The notes: generated from the letters alone by a model not told the origin. DNA of 64,000 nucleotides from Aldehydirespirator sp965117015 (GCA_965117015.1 OZ220747.1:1-64000), one strand, 5' to 3'; counted from the first letter of the stretch, positions 16,400 to 25,533 are shown. Translations and numbers: made by a program.

Positions 16400-16483
16400 C
16401 CGGCGGAGCTTTGACACAATCTGTCGATCTTGCGCGTGCGGATGACGTGGAGCGGGGCTCGCGGGGTGCCAGACTTCGGGTCG

Positions 16484-17629
16484 ATGCCTACACGAGCGCC
16501 AACCCGACCCGACACCATCGCCATCCCCGCCGCGATGCTCCCCTCAGACGGCCGCTTCGGCAGCGGGCCCTCGAAGTTCCGTCCCGCGGCCGCTCAGGCG
16601 CTGGCCGACAGGGCCATCGACTATCTCGGCACCAGCCACCGCAAGGCTGGAGTGCGCCGGGTGGTAGCCCAACTGAAGGCCGGGATCGCCGATCTGCTGG
16701 GCGCGCCCTCCGGCTACGAGGTGGTGATGGGCAACGGCGGCGCCACCGCCTTCTGGGACGCGGCCAGCTTCGGGCTGATCGAGCGACGCAGCCATCACTT
16801 GTCGCTGGGCGAGTTCAGCTCCAAGTTCGTTGCGGTGACCGCGTCCGCTCCCCACCTCGACGAGCCGTCGGTGCGGGTCGGGGACTTCGGGACCTGCCCC
16901 CCGCTTGAGGCCACCGACGGAGTCGACGCCTACTGCTACCCCCACAACGAGACGTCGACCGGAGTGATGCTGGAGGTCCGCCGCCCCGCCGGCGACGACG
17001 AGGCACTGGTGCTGGTGGACGCCACCTCGGCCGCGGGCGGGCTCCGCTTCGACCCCTCGGGCTGCGACGTCTACTACTTCGCGCCGCAGAAGGCCCTGTC
17101 CAGCGACGGCGGACTGTGGATCGCCCTGATGTCGCCGGCCGCCATCGAGCGGATCGAGCGCCTGTCGGCCTCCGGCCGCTGGACGCCGGCCTTCCTGGAC
17201 CTCAAGCTGGCGGTGGACAACTCCCGCAAGGACCAGACCTACAACACTCCTGCGCTGGCCACGGTGTTCCTCACCGTGAGTCAGGTCGACTGGCTAAACG
17301 GCAACGGCGGCCTGGAGTGGGCCGCGTCCCGCAGCGACCGCTCGGCCGACATCCTCTACGGCTGGGCCGAGGCCTCCGACATCGCCTCGCCGTTCGTGAC
17401 CGACACCGCCATCCGCAGCCGGGTGGTGGGAACCATCGACTTCGACGACCGGGTGAGCGCCGACGACATCAGTGCGGCCCTCCGGGCCAACAGCATCGTG
17501 GACACCGACGGCTATCGCAAGCTCGGACGCAACCAGCTCCGTATAGGCATGTTCCCCGCGGTAGAGCCCTCAGACGTCGAGGCCCTAACGAACTGCATCG
17601 ACCACATAGTCGAGCGCCTCACCAGCTAG
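16484..17629 (+). CDS. serC: Phosphoserine aminotransferase (actinobacterial type)
   Basis: PLP-dependent transaminase of serine synthesis, converting 3-phosphohydroxypyruvate to O-phosphoserine. The 381-residue protein matches the actinobacterial SerC subfamily: RFGSGPSKFRPA near the N-terminus, LGTSHRKAGVRRVV, VMGNGGATAFWDAA, HNETSTGVML, VDATSAAGG, and the Schiff-base lysine in YYFAPQKALSSDGG. The end (GRNQLRIGMFPAVEPSDVEAL) is also family-like. ATG 16484 is chosen because the residues before it (from an upstream GTG) do not look like SerC. No other serine-pathway gene is near. It is convergent with the carboxyltransferase gene across a structured element. Confidence 0.92.
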   Translation: MPTRAPTRPDTIAIPAAMLPSDGRFGSGPSKFRPAAAQALADRAIDYLGTSHRKAGVRRVVAQLKAGIADLLGAPSGYEVVMGNGGATAFWDAASFGLIERRSHHLSLGEFSSKFVAVTASAPHLDEPSVRVGDFGTCPPLEATDGVDAYCYPHNETSTGVMLEVRRPAGDDEALVLVDATSAAGGLRFDPSGCDVYYFAPQKALSSDGGLWIALMSPAAIERIERLSASGRWTPAFLDLKLAVDNSRKDQTYNTPALATVFLTVSQVDWLNGNGGLEWAASRSDRSADILYGWAEASDIASPFVTDTAIRSRVVGTIDFDDRVSADDISAALRANSIVDTDGYRKLGRNQLRIGMFPAVEPSDVEALTNCIDHIVERLTS

Positions 17630-17655
17630 CGACTCTCCCAGAGCGGTCCACCGGC

Positions 17656-17747
17656 CAGGCCGGGGGGTGGCGGCGAGTCCGGGCGACCGACAATGGGGCG
17701 CAGCCCCGTCGGTCGAACGGGGCTCGACGACAGGACCCGCCGGCCGG
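17656..17747. repeat. Structured two-copy element, copy 2
   Basis: 17656-17672 and 17728-17747 are identical to the ends of the copy at 3861-3941. The centre has a different sequence but again a strong helix: GACCGAC/GTCGGTC enclosing GGGGC-GCA-GCCCC (17685-17714). Both copies share CAATGG at the base of the central stem. It begins 13 nt after the carboxyltransferase stop on the minus strand. Confidence 0.6.
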
Positions 17748-17760
17748 GAAGAGCGAACCC

Positions 17761-19257
17761 CTACGGCGTGATGCCGAGCCGGGCCTTGGGCCAGCAGGGC
17801 TGGCTGCGGCGCCGGCCCGATACTTCGAGGGCCGACAGGATGGCATTACGGGTGTCGCGGGGATCGATCACGTCGTCGAAGCTCAACGCCGAAGCAGAGC
17901 GGTAGGCCGATTCCTCCTCGGCCCGGCGCAAGTCGCGCTCCGCCTGCTCGTCGGCGCCCACGGCCCGCCCCGCGCCCGCGGCCCCCATGGCCCCCACCGT
18001 GGCACCGGGGAAGGCGAAGCTGAGGGTCTGGGAGTCGTGGGGGTTCATGGCCATCACGCAGCTGCCGAAGCCGAAGGCCTTGCGCAGCGTGACATGGATC
18101 TTGACCGTGGTGGCGCCGGTCTGGGCGGCGTACATGCGAGCCGACGCCCGAAGCACCCCGGCCCGCTCCGATGCCGTTCCGGCCAGCACGCCGGGGTTGT
18201 CGGCCAGGAACAGCAGCGGCAGGTGGAAGGCATCGCACACCGAGATGAAATGAGCCGCCTTGTCGGCTGCAGCCGCGTCGATCGAGCCGGCCAGTTGGGC
18301 CGGCTGGTTGGCCACGACCCCCACCGGCTCGCCGCCGACATGGGCCAGAGCGCAGATGATGGACCGGCCGTAGTCGGGCTGGATCGAAAGGCTCTGGCCG
18401 CAGTCGACCAGCGACTCAACGACCGCGGCCATGTCGTAGCCGCGACGGCCGTCGCGTGGAACCAAGTCGAGCATGCGATCGATGCGGCGCCGGCCGGTGT
18501 CGCCGGTGTCGACGGCCGGCGGGCTCTCCCAAGCCGACGATCCGAAGTACGACAGGTATGAGCGGACCTGGGCCAGCAGGTCGGCATCGTCGGCGGCGGC
18601 GTTGTGAACAGTTCCCGCCCCGATGGCTACCGCGGGCCCACCGAGATCGTCCTTGCCGACCCGTTCCCCCAACGACGCCTCCACCACCGGAGGACCGGCG
18701 GTGAAGATGGCCGCATCGCCGGTCATGATCGAGAAGTCGCAAAGCAGGGCGGTGATGGCCCCGTGACCCGCCGACGGCCCCATCACCCCGCACACCATGG
18801 GCACGATCCCCGACAGAGCCGCCTGGGCCTGCAGGTCGTTGGGCCCGCCCCCACCGGGATCGCCCGGCATGGGGGGCCGGTGCCCGGCTCCCTCCAGCAG
18901 CATCACCAGCGGGATGCGCTCGCGGCGAGCGATGTCGGCGATGCGCCACCGCTTGCGGGTGGCGGCCGGGCCGATCGAGCCCCCCATGGTGGTGAAGTCC
19001 TCCGCGCCCACCGCCACCGGACGGCCGTCGATGGCCCCTACCCCCGCCACCAGGGCGTCGGCCGGCACAGGGCCGGCCAGGGTGCCGATCTCGGTGAACG
19101 ATCCCGCGTCGAGCAGCCCGTCAATGCGGCCTCTGGCGTCCAGTCGCCCCTCGGCCCGGCGCTGAGCCACCTTCTCGGCGCCTCCCATGGCCCGAGCCTG
19201 TTGCCGGCGGCGCTCTAGGTCCTCAAGCGTCGCGTCCCACCCGGAGTCGTCGCTCAC
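17761..19257 (-). CDS. Acyl-CoA carboxylase carboxyltransferase (beta) subunit
   Basis: A 498-residue crotonase-superfold carboxyltransferase of the propionyl/methylcrotonyl/acetyl-CoA carboxylase family, which moves a carboxyl group from biotin to an acyl-CoA. It has GRIDGLLDAGSFTEIGTLAG, VAVGAEDFTTMGGSIGP, LEGAGHRPPMPGDP, ITGDAAIFTAGPPVV, and in the second half LADNPGVLAG and GFGSCVMAMNP. The biotin carboxylase and biotin carrier subunits are not in the window, so the acyl substrate is open. GTG 19257 gives a normal N-terminus (SDDSGWDATLEDLERRR). It follows the CoA-transferase gene by 17 nt and they are probably co-transcribed, suggesting a shared catabolic acyl-CoA route. Confidence 0.88.
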   Translation of the reverse strand: MSDDSGWDATLEDLERRRQQARAMGGAEKVAQRRAEGRLDARGRIDGLLDAGSFTEIGTLAGPVPADALVAGVGAIDGRPVAVGAEDFTTMGGSIGPAATRKRWRIADIARRERIPLVMLLEGAGHRPPMPGDPGGGGPNDLQAQAALSGIVPMVCGVMGPSAGHGAITALLCDFSIMTGDAAIFTAGPPVVEASLGERVGKDDLGGPAVAIGAGTVHNAAADDADLLAQVRSYLSYFGSSAWESPPAVDTGDTGRRRIDRMLDLVPRDGRRGYDMAAVVESLVDCGQSLSIQPDYGRSIICALAHVGGEPVGVVANQPAQLAGSIDAAAADKAAHFISVCDAFHLPLLFLADNPGVLAGTASERAGVLRASARMYAAQTGATTVKIHVTLRKAFGFGSCVMAMNPHDSQTLSFAFPGATVGAMGAAGAGRAVGADEQAERDLRRAEEESAYRSASALSFDDVIDPRDTRNAILSALEVSGRRRSQPCWPKARLGITP

Positions 19258-19274
19258 GCCGCCACGGTACCCAG

Positions 19275-20498
19275 TTAGGCGGCCGCGAGCCCCGCGGGAA
19301 CGCGGGGTGGGCAGACCGGGAACGTTCGACCGCTCTGCTCGACCTGCCAGCGGTCTCCGTCTCCGACCACGGGACGCTCGATGGGGGCGCCACCGTGGGC
19401 GGCAACCCATGCCGACGCCGATGCCAGTGACACGTCAACAAGCGCTGCCCGGCCGTCGGCGAGCAGGTCGGCCGCGACCGCCGCCGCGGCCAGACCGGCG
19501 ATGGGATCGGCGATGGCGTCGCCCACGAACATCGGCGGATCACCCGGCACGACCAAGCCTCCCGAGGCGGCGGCGTCGTCGCCGAAGGCGACCCGGTTGA
19601 CGTGCCGCCCACGGCGCCCGTGGCCGGTGATCGACAGCCAGGCCGTGCCCGCGGCCACTACCTCAGTGGGGCTGATCCCCCACTGCTGCATCACCCGCGG
19701 CCGGCTCGCCTCCAGTACCAGGTCGGCGCCGACGATCAACTCCCGCAGCCGGTCGAGGGCCTCGGGTGCGGGCAGGCCCAGGCTCACGGGCTCCTTCTTG
19801 TGGTTCAGCAACTCGAAGAACGTGGCCGGGCCTCGCCTGGCACCATCGGGCCGAGCCACCGACTCCACCTTGAGCACCCGGCATCCAGCCGCAGCCAACA
19901 ACCCGCCAGCCAGCGGACCCGCCCACAGGCTCGTGAGGTCCACCACCACGGGCGCTCGGCCGTCCCTCGGCCGCACCGGCGCCTCACAGTGCACCGACCA
20001 CGGCTGGTCGGGCGCAGCGGTGGCGCCGGCCACCGCCAACGCCAGACCCAGCAGCGACCCGGTCTCCACCACCCGCTCTGACTCCATCGACGCCAGGCGA
20101 CGCTCGATCTCGGCCCAGTCGTCCCCTTCCACCGCCGCGCCCACCAGGGCAGGCAGCATGGCTACGTCCGCGGGGCGGGGAAGGTTGAGCGCTACCCAGC
20201 CGTCGCGGGCCCGCACCATCTGCGCGTACCCGCCCGCGCTGCGCGATCCGCTTCGCCCGAATCCCGTGAAGGCGGCTCGCTGGGCCGCCAGCGCCACGGG
20301 ATCCACCCTGACTTCGGTGCCGAGACGCCCAGTGGCCGAGGCCAGCGCGTCACTGAGACCAAGTAGGGGACGCACAATCCCCGCGGGCGACACCGCCGGT
20401 GGACCGGAGGCCGGCCCGGTGAGATGCATCGCTCCAGACATGGCCCAAGCCCTGGCGCACTCATCGTCGTCGAGGGTGGCAGGTTCGATTGCGAGCAC
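19275..20498 (-). CDS. CaiB/BaiF-family CoA transferase with permuted-looking domain order
   Basis: About 407 residues. The usual CaiB N-terminal segment (DLTSLWAGPLAGGLLAAAGC then VLKVE) appears here only at about residue 180, and the DVSLASASAW segment, normally near residue 200, is near the C-terminus. The first 170 residues (GYAQMVRARDGWVALNL, then an Asp/Glu-rich helical stretch) resemble the part that usually follows the Rossmann domain. So the family's two parts appear in swapped order. The catalytic aspartate cannot be placed with confidence. GTG 20498 is chosen because a TACCTT -10 box ends 7 nt upstream. It is divergent to the acyl-CoA ligase module. Confidence 0.75.
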   Translation of the reverse strand: MLAIEPATLDDDECARAWAMSGAMHLTGPASGPPAVSPAGIVRPLLGLSDALASATGRLGTEVRVDPVALAAQRAAFTGFGRSGSRSAGGYAQMVRARDGWVALNLPRPADVAMLPALVGAAVEGDDWAEIERRLASMESERVVETGSLLGLALAVAGATAAPDQPWSVHCEAPVRPRDGRAPVVVDLTSLWAGPLAGGLLAAAGCRVLKVESVARPDGARRGPATFFELLNHKKEPVSLGLPAPEALDRLRELIVGADLVLEASRPRVMQQWGISPTEVVAAGTAWLSITGHGRRGRHVNRVAFGDDAAASGGLVVPGDPPMFVGDAIADPIAGLAAAAVAADLLADGRAALVDVSLASASAWVAAHGGAPIERPVVGDGDRWQVEQSGRTFPVCPPRVPAGLAAA

Positions 20499-20505
20499 CT
20501 CAGCG

Positions 20506-20511
20506 AAGGTA
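20506..20511 (-). promoter_or_regulatory. -10 box TACCTT for the CoA-transferase operon
   Basis: Minus-strand TACCTT ends 7 nt before GTG 20498, the leaderless spacing used elsewhere in the window. Confidence 0.4.
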
Positions 20512-20575
20512 GCGTGAGCGGTTGGGCAACTGCCCTCCAACGGTCACAATGGATGTTCAGGCGCGGGAGGACGAC

Positions 20576-20881
20576 ATGGTGGAGCTGCGGCCAGGGGCCC
20601 GATTCCAGAGCACGGTGTGCGCCACCGAGGTGATCGTGGTGAAGGGCACCGGGCCGGCCGAGCTGACCTGCGGCGGAGCGCCGATGGTGGCGGCCGGATC
20701 GGCCGAGCGATCCGGAGAGCCGAGCGCCGACGCATCGGAGGGGACGCTTCTCGGCAAGCGCTACGGCGACCAGGACGAGACCATCGAGGTGCTCTGCACC
20801 AAGGCCGGGCCGGGCTCGCTGGCGCTGGGCGATGAGCCGCTGACCGTGAAGGTGACGAAGCCGCTGCCCGCCTCGGACTGA
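20576..20881 (+). CDS. Small conserved actinobacterial protein with three cysteines
   Basis: Encodes 101 residues. Recurrent-looking blocks are VELRPGARFQSTVCATEVIVVK, LTCGGAPMV, GTLLGKRYGDQDETIEVLCTK and GSLALGDEPLTVK. I recall similar short proteins next to acyl-CoA ligase genes in mycobacteria and relatives, without known function. The three cysteines at the block centres could bind metal or form a redox site, but this is inference. ATG 20576 is chosen because GGGAGG lies 5 nt upstream; an ATG at 20549 lacks a ribosome site. The next gene, an acyl-CoA ligase, starts 25 nt downstream, so the two are probably co-expressed. Confidence 0.75.
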   Translation: MVELRPGARFQSTVCATEVIVVKGTGPAELTCGGAPMVAAGSAERSGEPSADASEGTLLGKRYGDQDETIEVLCTKAGPGSLALGDEPLTVKVTKPLPASD

Positions 20882-20906
20882 GCGGCCGGGCCGCTCACCC
20901 CCCGCC

Positions 20907-22418
20907 ATGAACGTGATGATGCTGCTCGAGATGGCGGCCACCGCCATGGGAGACCGGGTGGCGGTGGGGCCACTCGACGGAGGCCTCACGGGCGACCGCC
21001 TGATGGGCGACGCGGCCGCACTCGCCGGGCGCTTGCGGGCATCCGAGGCCGAGCATCTGGTGCTGTGCGACGAGCCGGGCGCGGTGCTGCCCGTCTCCCT
21101 GTTCGGAGCGGCATGGGCGGGCGTGCCCTACGTGCCGGTCAACTACCGGCTCGCCGATGACGACCTGCGCCGGCTGGCCGACCGGGCCGCGCCGGCGTTG
21201 GCGGTGGTCGACCCCTCCGGCGCGGAACGGCTGGCCGGGGTGGACGGGCTGGAAATCGTCGAGCGGGACGCTCTCCGGGACGATCCCGCCGGCGGTGCCC
21301 AACCCGCCGACTTGGGCGACTGGCCCATGGACCCCGACGCCGCGGCCGTGCTGCTGTACACCAGCGGCACCTCCGGCCCGCCCAAGGCCGCGGTGCTGCG
21401 CCACCGGCACTTGGTGTCCTATGTGTTCGGCACGGTCGAGTTCGCTTCGGCCGGCCCGGACGAGGCCCACATCATGGCTGTGCCGCCATACCACATCGCC
21501 TCGGTAGCCGCGCAGCTGTCACAGGTGTATTCGGGGCGCAGGATCGTGCCCCTGCCTAAGTTCGACCCCGATTCCTGGATCGACCTGGTGCGAGCCCAAG
21601 GCGTGACTCACGCCATGCTCGTGCCCACGATGCTGGCCCGCATAGTCGACGCCCTCGACCGGCGGCGCCAGAGCCTCGAAACGGTCCGGTTCGTGTCATA
21701 CGGAGGGGGCAAGTCGCACCGGGCGGTGGTGGAGAGGGCGCTGGAGCTGTTCCCGGCCGCAGGGTTCTCGCACGCCTACGGCCTCACCGAGACGAGTTCA
21801 ACCGTGTGTGTGATGGGTCCCGACGACCACCGGCGGTGGGCCGCCTCCGACGATCCTGATGAGAGGGCCAGACTCTCGTCGGCAGGGCGACCGTTGCCGG
21901 GAGTGGAGATCTCGGTGCGCCGCGGCGACGGCACCGAGGCGGAAGCCGGTGCAGCCGGAGAGATCTGGGTCAGAGGCGAGCAGGTTGCCGGCGAGTACGC
22001 CGAGGACGGTTCGAAACTCGACGACGACGGCTGGTTCTGCACCCGGGACAGCGGGCACACCGACGATGCCGGCTACCTGTGGATCCACGGCCGCAACGAC
22101 GACATCATCATCCGAGGCGGCGAGAACATGTCGCCCGGCGAGATAGAGGACGTGCTGTTGACCCATCCCGCCGTCGTCGACGCAGCCGCATTCGGGGTGC
22201 CCAGCCGCGAGTGGGGTGAGGAGGTGGCGGTGTGCGTCATCACCCGCTCCCCCGCCCCGGCCGTCGACGACCTCCGCGAGCTGGTACGGACCCGGCTGCG
22301 ATCGAGCCGGGTGCCGGCGCGGGTGGAGTTCGTCGACGAATTGCCCTACAACGACACGGGCAAGCTGCTGCGCCGGGAGCTGAGGCAGCGCTTCGCCCCC
22401 GACCCTCCAGAGAGCTGA
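20907..22418 (+). CDS. Acyl-CoA synthetase (AMP-forming)
   Basis: A 503-residue ANL-superfamily ligase that activates a carboxylic acid with ATP and CoA. Motifs in order: LLYTSGTSGPPKAAVLRH (P-loop-like A3), YGLTETSS (A5), the A7/A8 region GWFCTRDSGHTDDAGYLWIHGRNDDIIIRGGENMSPGEIED, and the C-terminal NDTGKLLRREL with the adenylation lysine. The acid substrate is not readable. It sits between the small cysteine protein and an enoyl-CoA hydratase, 7 nt before the latter, forming a plus-strand catabolic unit divergent to the CoA transferase and carboxylase. Confidence 0.9.
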   Translation: MNVMMLLEMAATAMGDRVAVGPLDGGLTGDRLMGDAAALAGRLRASEAEHLVLCDEPGAVLPVSLFGAAWAGVPYVPVNYRLADDDLRRLADRAAPALAVVDPSGAERLAGVDGLEIVERDALRDDPAGGAQPADLGDWPMDPDAAAVLLYTSGTSGPPKAAVLRHRHLVSYVFGTVEFASAGPDEAHIMAVPPYHIASVAAQLSQVYSGRRIVPLPKFDPDSWIDLVRAQGVTHAMLVPTMLARIVDALDRRRQSLETVRFVSYGGGKSHRAVVERALELFPAAGFSHAYGLTETSSTVCVMGPDDHRRWAASDDPDERARLSSAGRPLPGVEISVRRGDGTEAEAGAAGEIWVRGEQVAGEYAEDGSKLDDDGWFCTRDSGHTDDAGYLWIHGRNDDIIIRGGENMSPGEIEDVLLTHPAVVDAAAFGVPSREWGEEVAVCVITRSPAPAVDDLRELVRTRLRSSRVPARVEFVDELPYNDTGKLLRRELRQRFAPDPPES

Positions 22419-22425
22419 TCCAGCC

Positions 22426-23394
22426 GTGCACGGTGGCATCTGGCCCCTGGAGGAGATCCGGGCCGCGGTCGTGTCGGTGGACTTCGACCGGCTGGTGCTG
22501 GACGGGATCGCGGCTGCGGCCGGAGTTCCCGCGGTGGTCGTGGACGTGGGCGACGATCCCGCCGACGACGTGGGATCGGCTCTGGCTGCACTCCCGATGG
22601 TGTCGGTGGCGATGGGGGCCGGCGGCGATTCCTGGGACCTCGCGCTCGACGATCCCGGCCCGGCCCTCGAGGGTTTGAGAGCCAATCCGCAGGCCTCGGT
22701 CGTGGCCGCTCAGACTCTGCGCCGCGGCTCCCGGCTCGGGCCAGCCGATGCCCTGCTGGTCGAAAGCCTCGCCTACGCCACTCTCCAGGCTGGGCCCGAA
22801 CACGCCCGCTGGCTCGCTGGCCGGGGACGCCGGAGCCGGCGCGACCTCGATGAACCCCGCATCGAAGTGACCGACGACGGCGCGACGGTGACGGTGACCC
22901 TCAACCGTCCCCGCCTTCTCAACTTGTTCGACGCGGCCATGCGCGACCAGCTGGTGGACGTCCTCAAGGCTCTGCACGCGAGCGGCGACGACCGTCCTCT
23001 AGTTCTCACCGGCGCAGGCGGCAACTTCTGCGCGGGAGGCGACCCGGCCGAGTTCGGCACGGTCTCAGACCCAGCGACCGCCCACCTGATTCGCAGCCGG
23101 GCCAACGCCGCTCCCTGGCTGGCCGCCATCGCCGACCGGACGACCGCCATGGTCGACGGGGCCTGTGTGGGCGCGGGTGTGGAACTGGCCGCGTTCTGCG
23201 CCACGGTCGCCGCCACCGACCGGGCCCGGTTCCGGCTCCCGGAGCTGTCCATGGGCCTGATTCCGGGCGCAGGGGGCACGGTGAGCATCCCGGCCCGCAT
23301 CGGCCGCCAGAGGACGCTGGAATGGCTGGTCACCGACGCCGAACTCGATGCAGTCACTGCCTTGGACTGGGGGCTGGTGGACGGCATCGCCTGA
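22426..23394 (+). CDS. Enoyl-CoA hydratase/isomerase-family protein with N-terminal extension
   Basis: A 322-residue crotonase-fold protein. The crotonase domain occupies about residues 145-322: VTVTLNRPRLLNLFDAAMRDQL, oxyanion segment GAGGNFCAGGDPAEFG, VDGACVGAGVELAAFC, and RFRLPELSMGLIPGAGGTVSIP. The glutamate of ELSMGLIPG corresponds to one of the hydratase acids, while the other position is less obvious. The first 145 residues are not crotonase-like and contain a conserved-looking stretch (ASVVAAQTLRRGSRLGPADALLVESLAYATLQ). It starts at GTG 22426, 7 nt after the ligase stop, so it likely acts on the same acyl-CoA. Confidence 0.82.
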   Translation: MHGGIWPLEEIRAAVVSVDFDRLVLDGIAAAAGVPAVVVDVGDDPADDVGSALAALPMVSVAMGAGGDSWDLALDDPGPALEGLRANPQASVVAAQTLRRGSRLGPADALLVESLAYATLQAGPEHARWLAGRGRRSRRDLDEPRIEVTDDGATVTVTLNRPRLLNLFDAAMRDQLVDVLKALHASGDDRPLVLTGAGGNFCAGGDPAEFGTVSDPATAHLIRSRANAAPWLAAIADRTTAMVDGACVGAGVELAAFCATVAATDRARFRLPELSMGLIPGAGGTVSIPARIGRQRTLEWLVTDAELDAVTALDWGLVDGIA

Positions 23395-23414
23395 CGGCGG
23401 CTCGTCCCCGCGGG

Positions 23415-24251
23415 CTACTTGTGGACGAAGGTCTGAGCCAGGGGGGCCTGCTCGAAGCCGGAGGGGGCGGTCCCGGTGGTGGCGTAGAGATAGAGCGCGG
23501 TCTGGAAGATGGCGTTCAGAGCGGTGAGCACCACCATCACTACCGCCACCCACGCCGCAGCGACGATGATGCCGATCGCCATCAGCAACTGCCAGCCGGA
23601 CGCTATGAAGAGCCCGGCCACGATGGCCGCCGGGATGATCAGGACGAAGCCGAGGAGGCCGAACCCGACCCGGGCCGCGATGTTCTCGCCCCATGTGCGG
23701 CGCAGCAGCGACGCCGACTGCTTGAGACCGGCTATGGCCCCCAGATCGTCGATGACGATGGCGGGCACGGTCAGGAAGGTCACCACGTCCCAGGCCATCT
23801 CCAGCAGGCTGGTGACGATCCGCCCCAGCCAGCCGGCCCGATCCCGCAGTGCCTGAAGGACGAGCCCGACGGTGGTGGTGATGATCGCCCACGGGACAAG
23901 GCCCGGGATGCGGGCGAACGCCCGGCCGATGGCGCTGCGCACCGTGGGGTCACCCCCGGTGAGCCTCTCGTGAGCCCCGGCGACCAGCGCCCCGTTGAAG
24001 AACACGGCCACGACGCCCAGGACCAGAGCGGCCGCGATGTAGACCACGATCATCGCCGGGTTGAACTCCATGGTGGTCTGGCCGTGGGAGGACGTGGTCG
24101 ACAACGTGAGGAACGTGAGCCCGATCGCGATCGCTATCACGACGGCCGACACCAGAAAGGACAGCACCGGCATCCACAACAGCTCCCGGTCCTTCTTCAG
24201 CACACCCCAAGAGAGCTTGGCCAGGCTCCAGGTGTTGGCGAGACGTCCCAT
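23415..24251 (-). CDS. Polytopic membrane protein (DUF6159-like)
   Basis: The 278-residue product starts MGRLANTWSLAKLSWGVLKKDRELLWMPVLS, shown here only as its pattern of aromatic and basic residues, and has about six hydrophobic segments (about 28-50, 72-92, 123-140, 155-172, 200-225, 230-255). It resembles uncharacterised actinobacterial membrane proteins annotated DUF6159. No transport or catalytic motif is visible. AAGGAG lies 6 nt before its ATG, and a GATACT/TACTCT-type -10 is about 45 nt upstream. It is convergent with the enoyl-CoA hydratase gene. Confidence 0.7.
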   Translation of the reverse strand: MGRLANTWSLAKLSWGVLKKDRELLWMPVLSFLVSAVVIAIAIGLTFLTLSTTSSHGQTTMEFNPAMIVVYIAAALVLGVVAVFFNGALVAGAHERLTGGDPTVRSAIGRAFARIPGLVPWAIITTTVGLVLQALRDRAGWLGRIVTSLLEMAWDVVTFLTVPAIVIDDLGAIAGLKQSASLLRRTWGENIAARVGFGLLGFVLIIPAAIVAGLFIASGWQLLMAIGIIVAAAWVAVVMVVLTALNAIFQTALYLYATTGTAPSGFEQAPLAQTFVHK

Positions 24252-24313
24252 CGAATCTCCTTGCGCTCGGTTTCCCCCGGCGATGACCTGCAGAGTATCG
24301 GCGCAACCGCCGC

Positions 24314-25525
24314 CTAACGCGGCTCCCGCGGCAGGCCCAGAACCCGCTCACCGATTATATTGCGTTGTATCTCATTGCTTCCCCCGTAGATTGTGTGAGC
24401 CCGCGAGTAGAGGAACGTTCGCTGCCAGCGATCGAGCCGATAATTCAGCCCACCCTCACCGGCGTGGGCGCCCTCGTCCGGGTCGGCCACCATCGACATT
24501 GCGCCCCGCACTCTCGTGGCCAGCTCCCCCATCCGCTGGTGCCAGGACGCCCAGTACAGCTTCCCGATCGACTGCTCCGGCCCGGCGAGTTGGTCGTGGG
24601 TGAGCGATGTCAGCATCCGCATCTGGTTGTAGCGCAGGATCTCGAGTTCGATGTGGCTCTGCACCAGCTCCGACCGCAGCACATCGCTGCGGATGCGCCC
24701 GGACGTCCGCGCCTCCGACACCAGCGAATCGAACTCCTGGCGGAAGCTGATCTGCTGGCCCAGCGTGCTCGCTCCCCGCTCGAAGGCAAGGGTGCCCATG
24801 GCCACCTTCCAGCCGTTGCCCTCGCCGCCCACCACCAGATCCGCGTCGGTGACGGCATCGTCGAAGAACGTCTCGTTGAACTCGACCCCGCCGTTGATCT
24901 GCACGATGGGCCGGATCTCGATGCCGGGCTGGTCCATGGGAACTAGCAGGTAGCTAAGCCCGGCGTGCCGTTGCGAGCCCGGAGTGCTGCGGGCCAGCAC
25001 GAAGATCCAGTCGGCGTGCTGGGCCAGCGACGTCCAGACCTTCTGGCCGTTGATCACCCACCGGCCGTTGCTCCTCGTCGCGGTGGTGGCCACGCCGGCC
25101 AGGTCGCTGCCCGCGCCCGGCTCCGAGTAGCCCTGGCACCACAGCTCCTCGGCGGCCAGCATCGGGGGCACGAAGCGCTGCTGCTGCTCGGTCGACCCGA
25201 AGGCCATCAGGGTCGGGCCGAGCAGCATCACCCCCACGTTCGGAATCCGGCCCGGGGCGCGGGCCTCGGTGTAGGTGTTGAAGAACACGACCTGCTCGGC
25301 CAGCGTGCATCCCCGGCCGCCGATCGATTCGGGAAAGTCGAGCCCGAGCCATCCCCCCGAGGCGAGCTCCCGCTCCCAGGCGATCTGGACCTCGACCGGC
25401 ACGTCATCCTGTCCGGTAAGGCCGTGGCCCCGGTACCGGGCGAATTCGCCGACCAGGTGCTCCTCGAGCCATGTGCGTACCTCGTCGGCGAAACCGGCGA
25501 GCCTCGGGTCGGACCGGAGATCCAT
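24314..25525 (-). CDS. Acyl-CoA dehydrogenase
   Basis: A 403-residue FAD enzyme that introduces the alpha-beta double bond in an acyl-CoA. It has the N-terminal helical domain (EVRTWLEEHLVGEFARYRG), the middle beta domain with CQGYSEPGAGSDLAGVATTA and GRWVINGQKVWTS, and a C-terminal helical domain ending YGGSNEIQRNIIGERVLGLPR. In related enzymes the catalytic glutamate lies near YGGSNE; whether it is present here needs alignment. ATG 25525 is preceded by a TACGCT box 8 nt upstream, overlapping the -10 of the divergent molybdenum oxidoreductase. Electron-transfer partners are not in the window. Confidence 0.9.
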   Translation of the reverse strand: MDLRSDPRLAGFADEVRTWLEEHLVGEFARYRGHGLTGQDDVPVEVQIAWERELASGGWLGLDFPESIGGRGCTLAEQVVFFNTYTEARAPGRIPNVGVMLLGPTLMAFGSTEQQQRFVPPMLAAEELWCQGYSEPGAGSDLAGVATTATRSNGRWVINGQKVWTSLAQHADWIFVLARSTPGSQRHAGLSYLLVPMDQPGIEIRPIVQINGGVEFNETFFDDAVTDADLVVGGEGNGWKVAMGTLAFERGASTLGQQISFRQEFDSLVSEARTSGRIRSDVLRSELVQSHIELEILRYNQMRMLTSLTHDQLAGPEQSIGKLYWASWHQRMGELATRVRGAMSMVADPDEGAHAGEGGLNYRLDRWQRTFLYSRAHTIYGGSNEIQRNIIGERVLGLPREPR

Positions 25526-25533
25526 CAAGCCGG

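Noticed and set aside
16411..16416. Perfect TTGACA as the serC -35 box
   Set aside because: No acceptable -10 hexamer lies 16-18 nt downstream, so I do not call a promoter.
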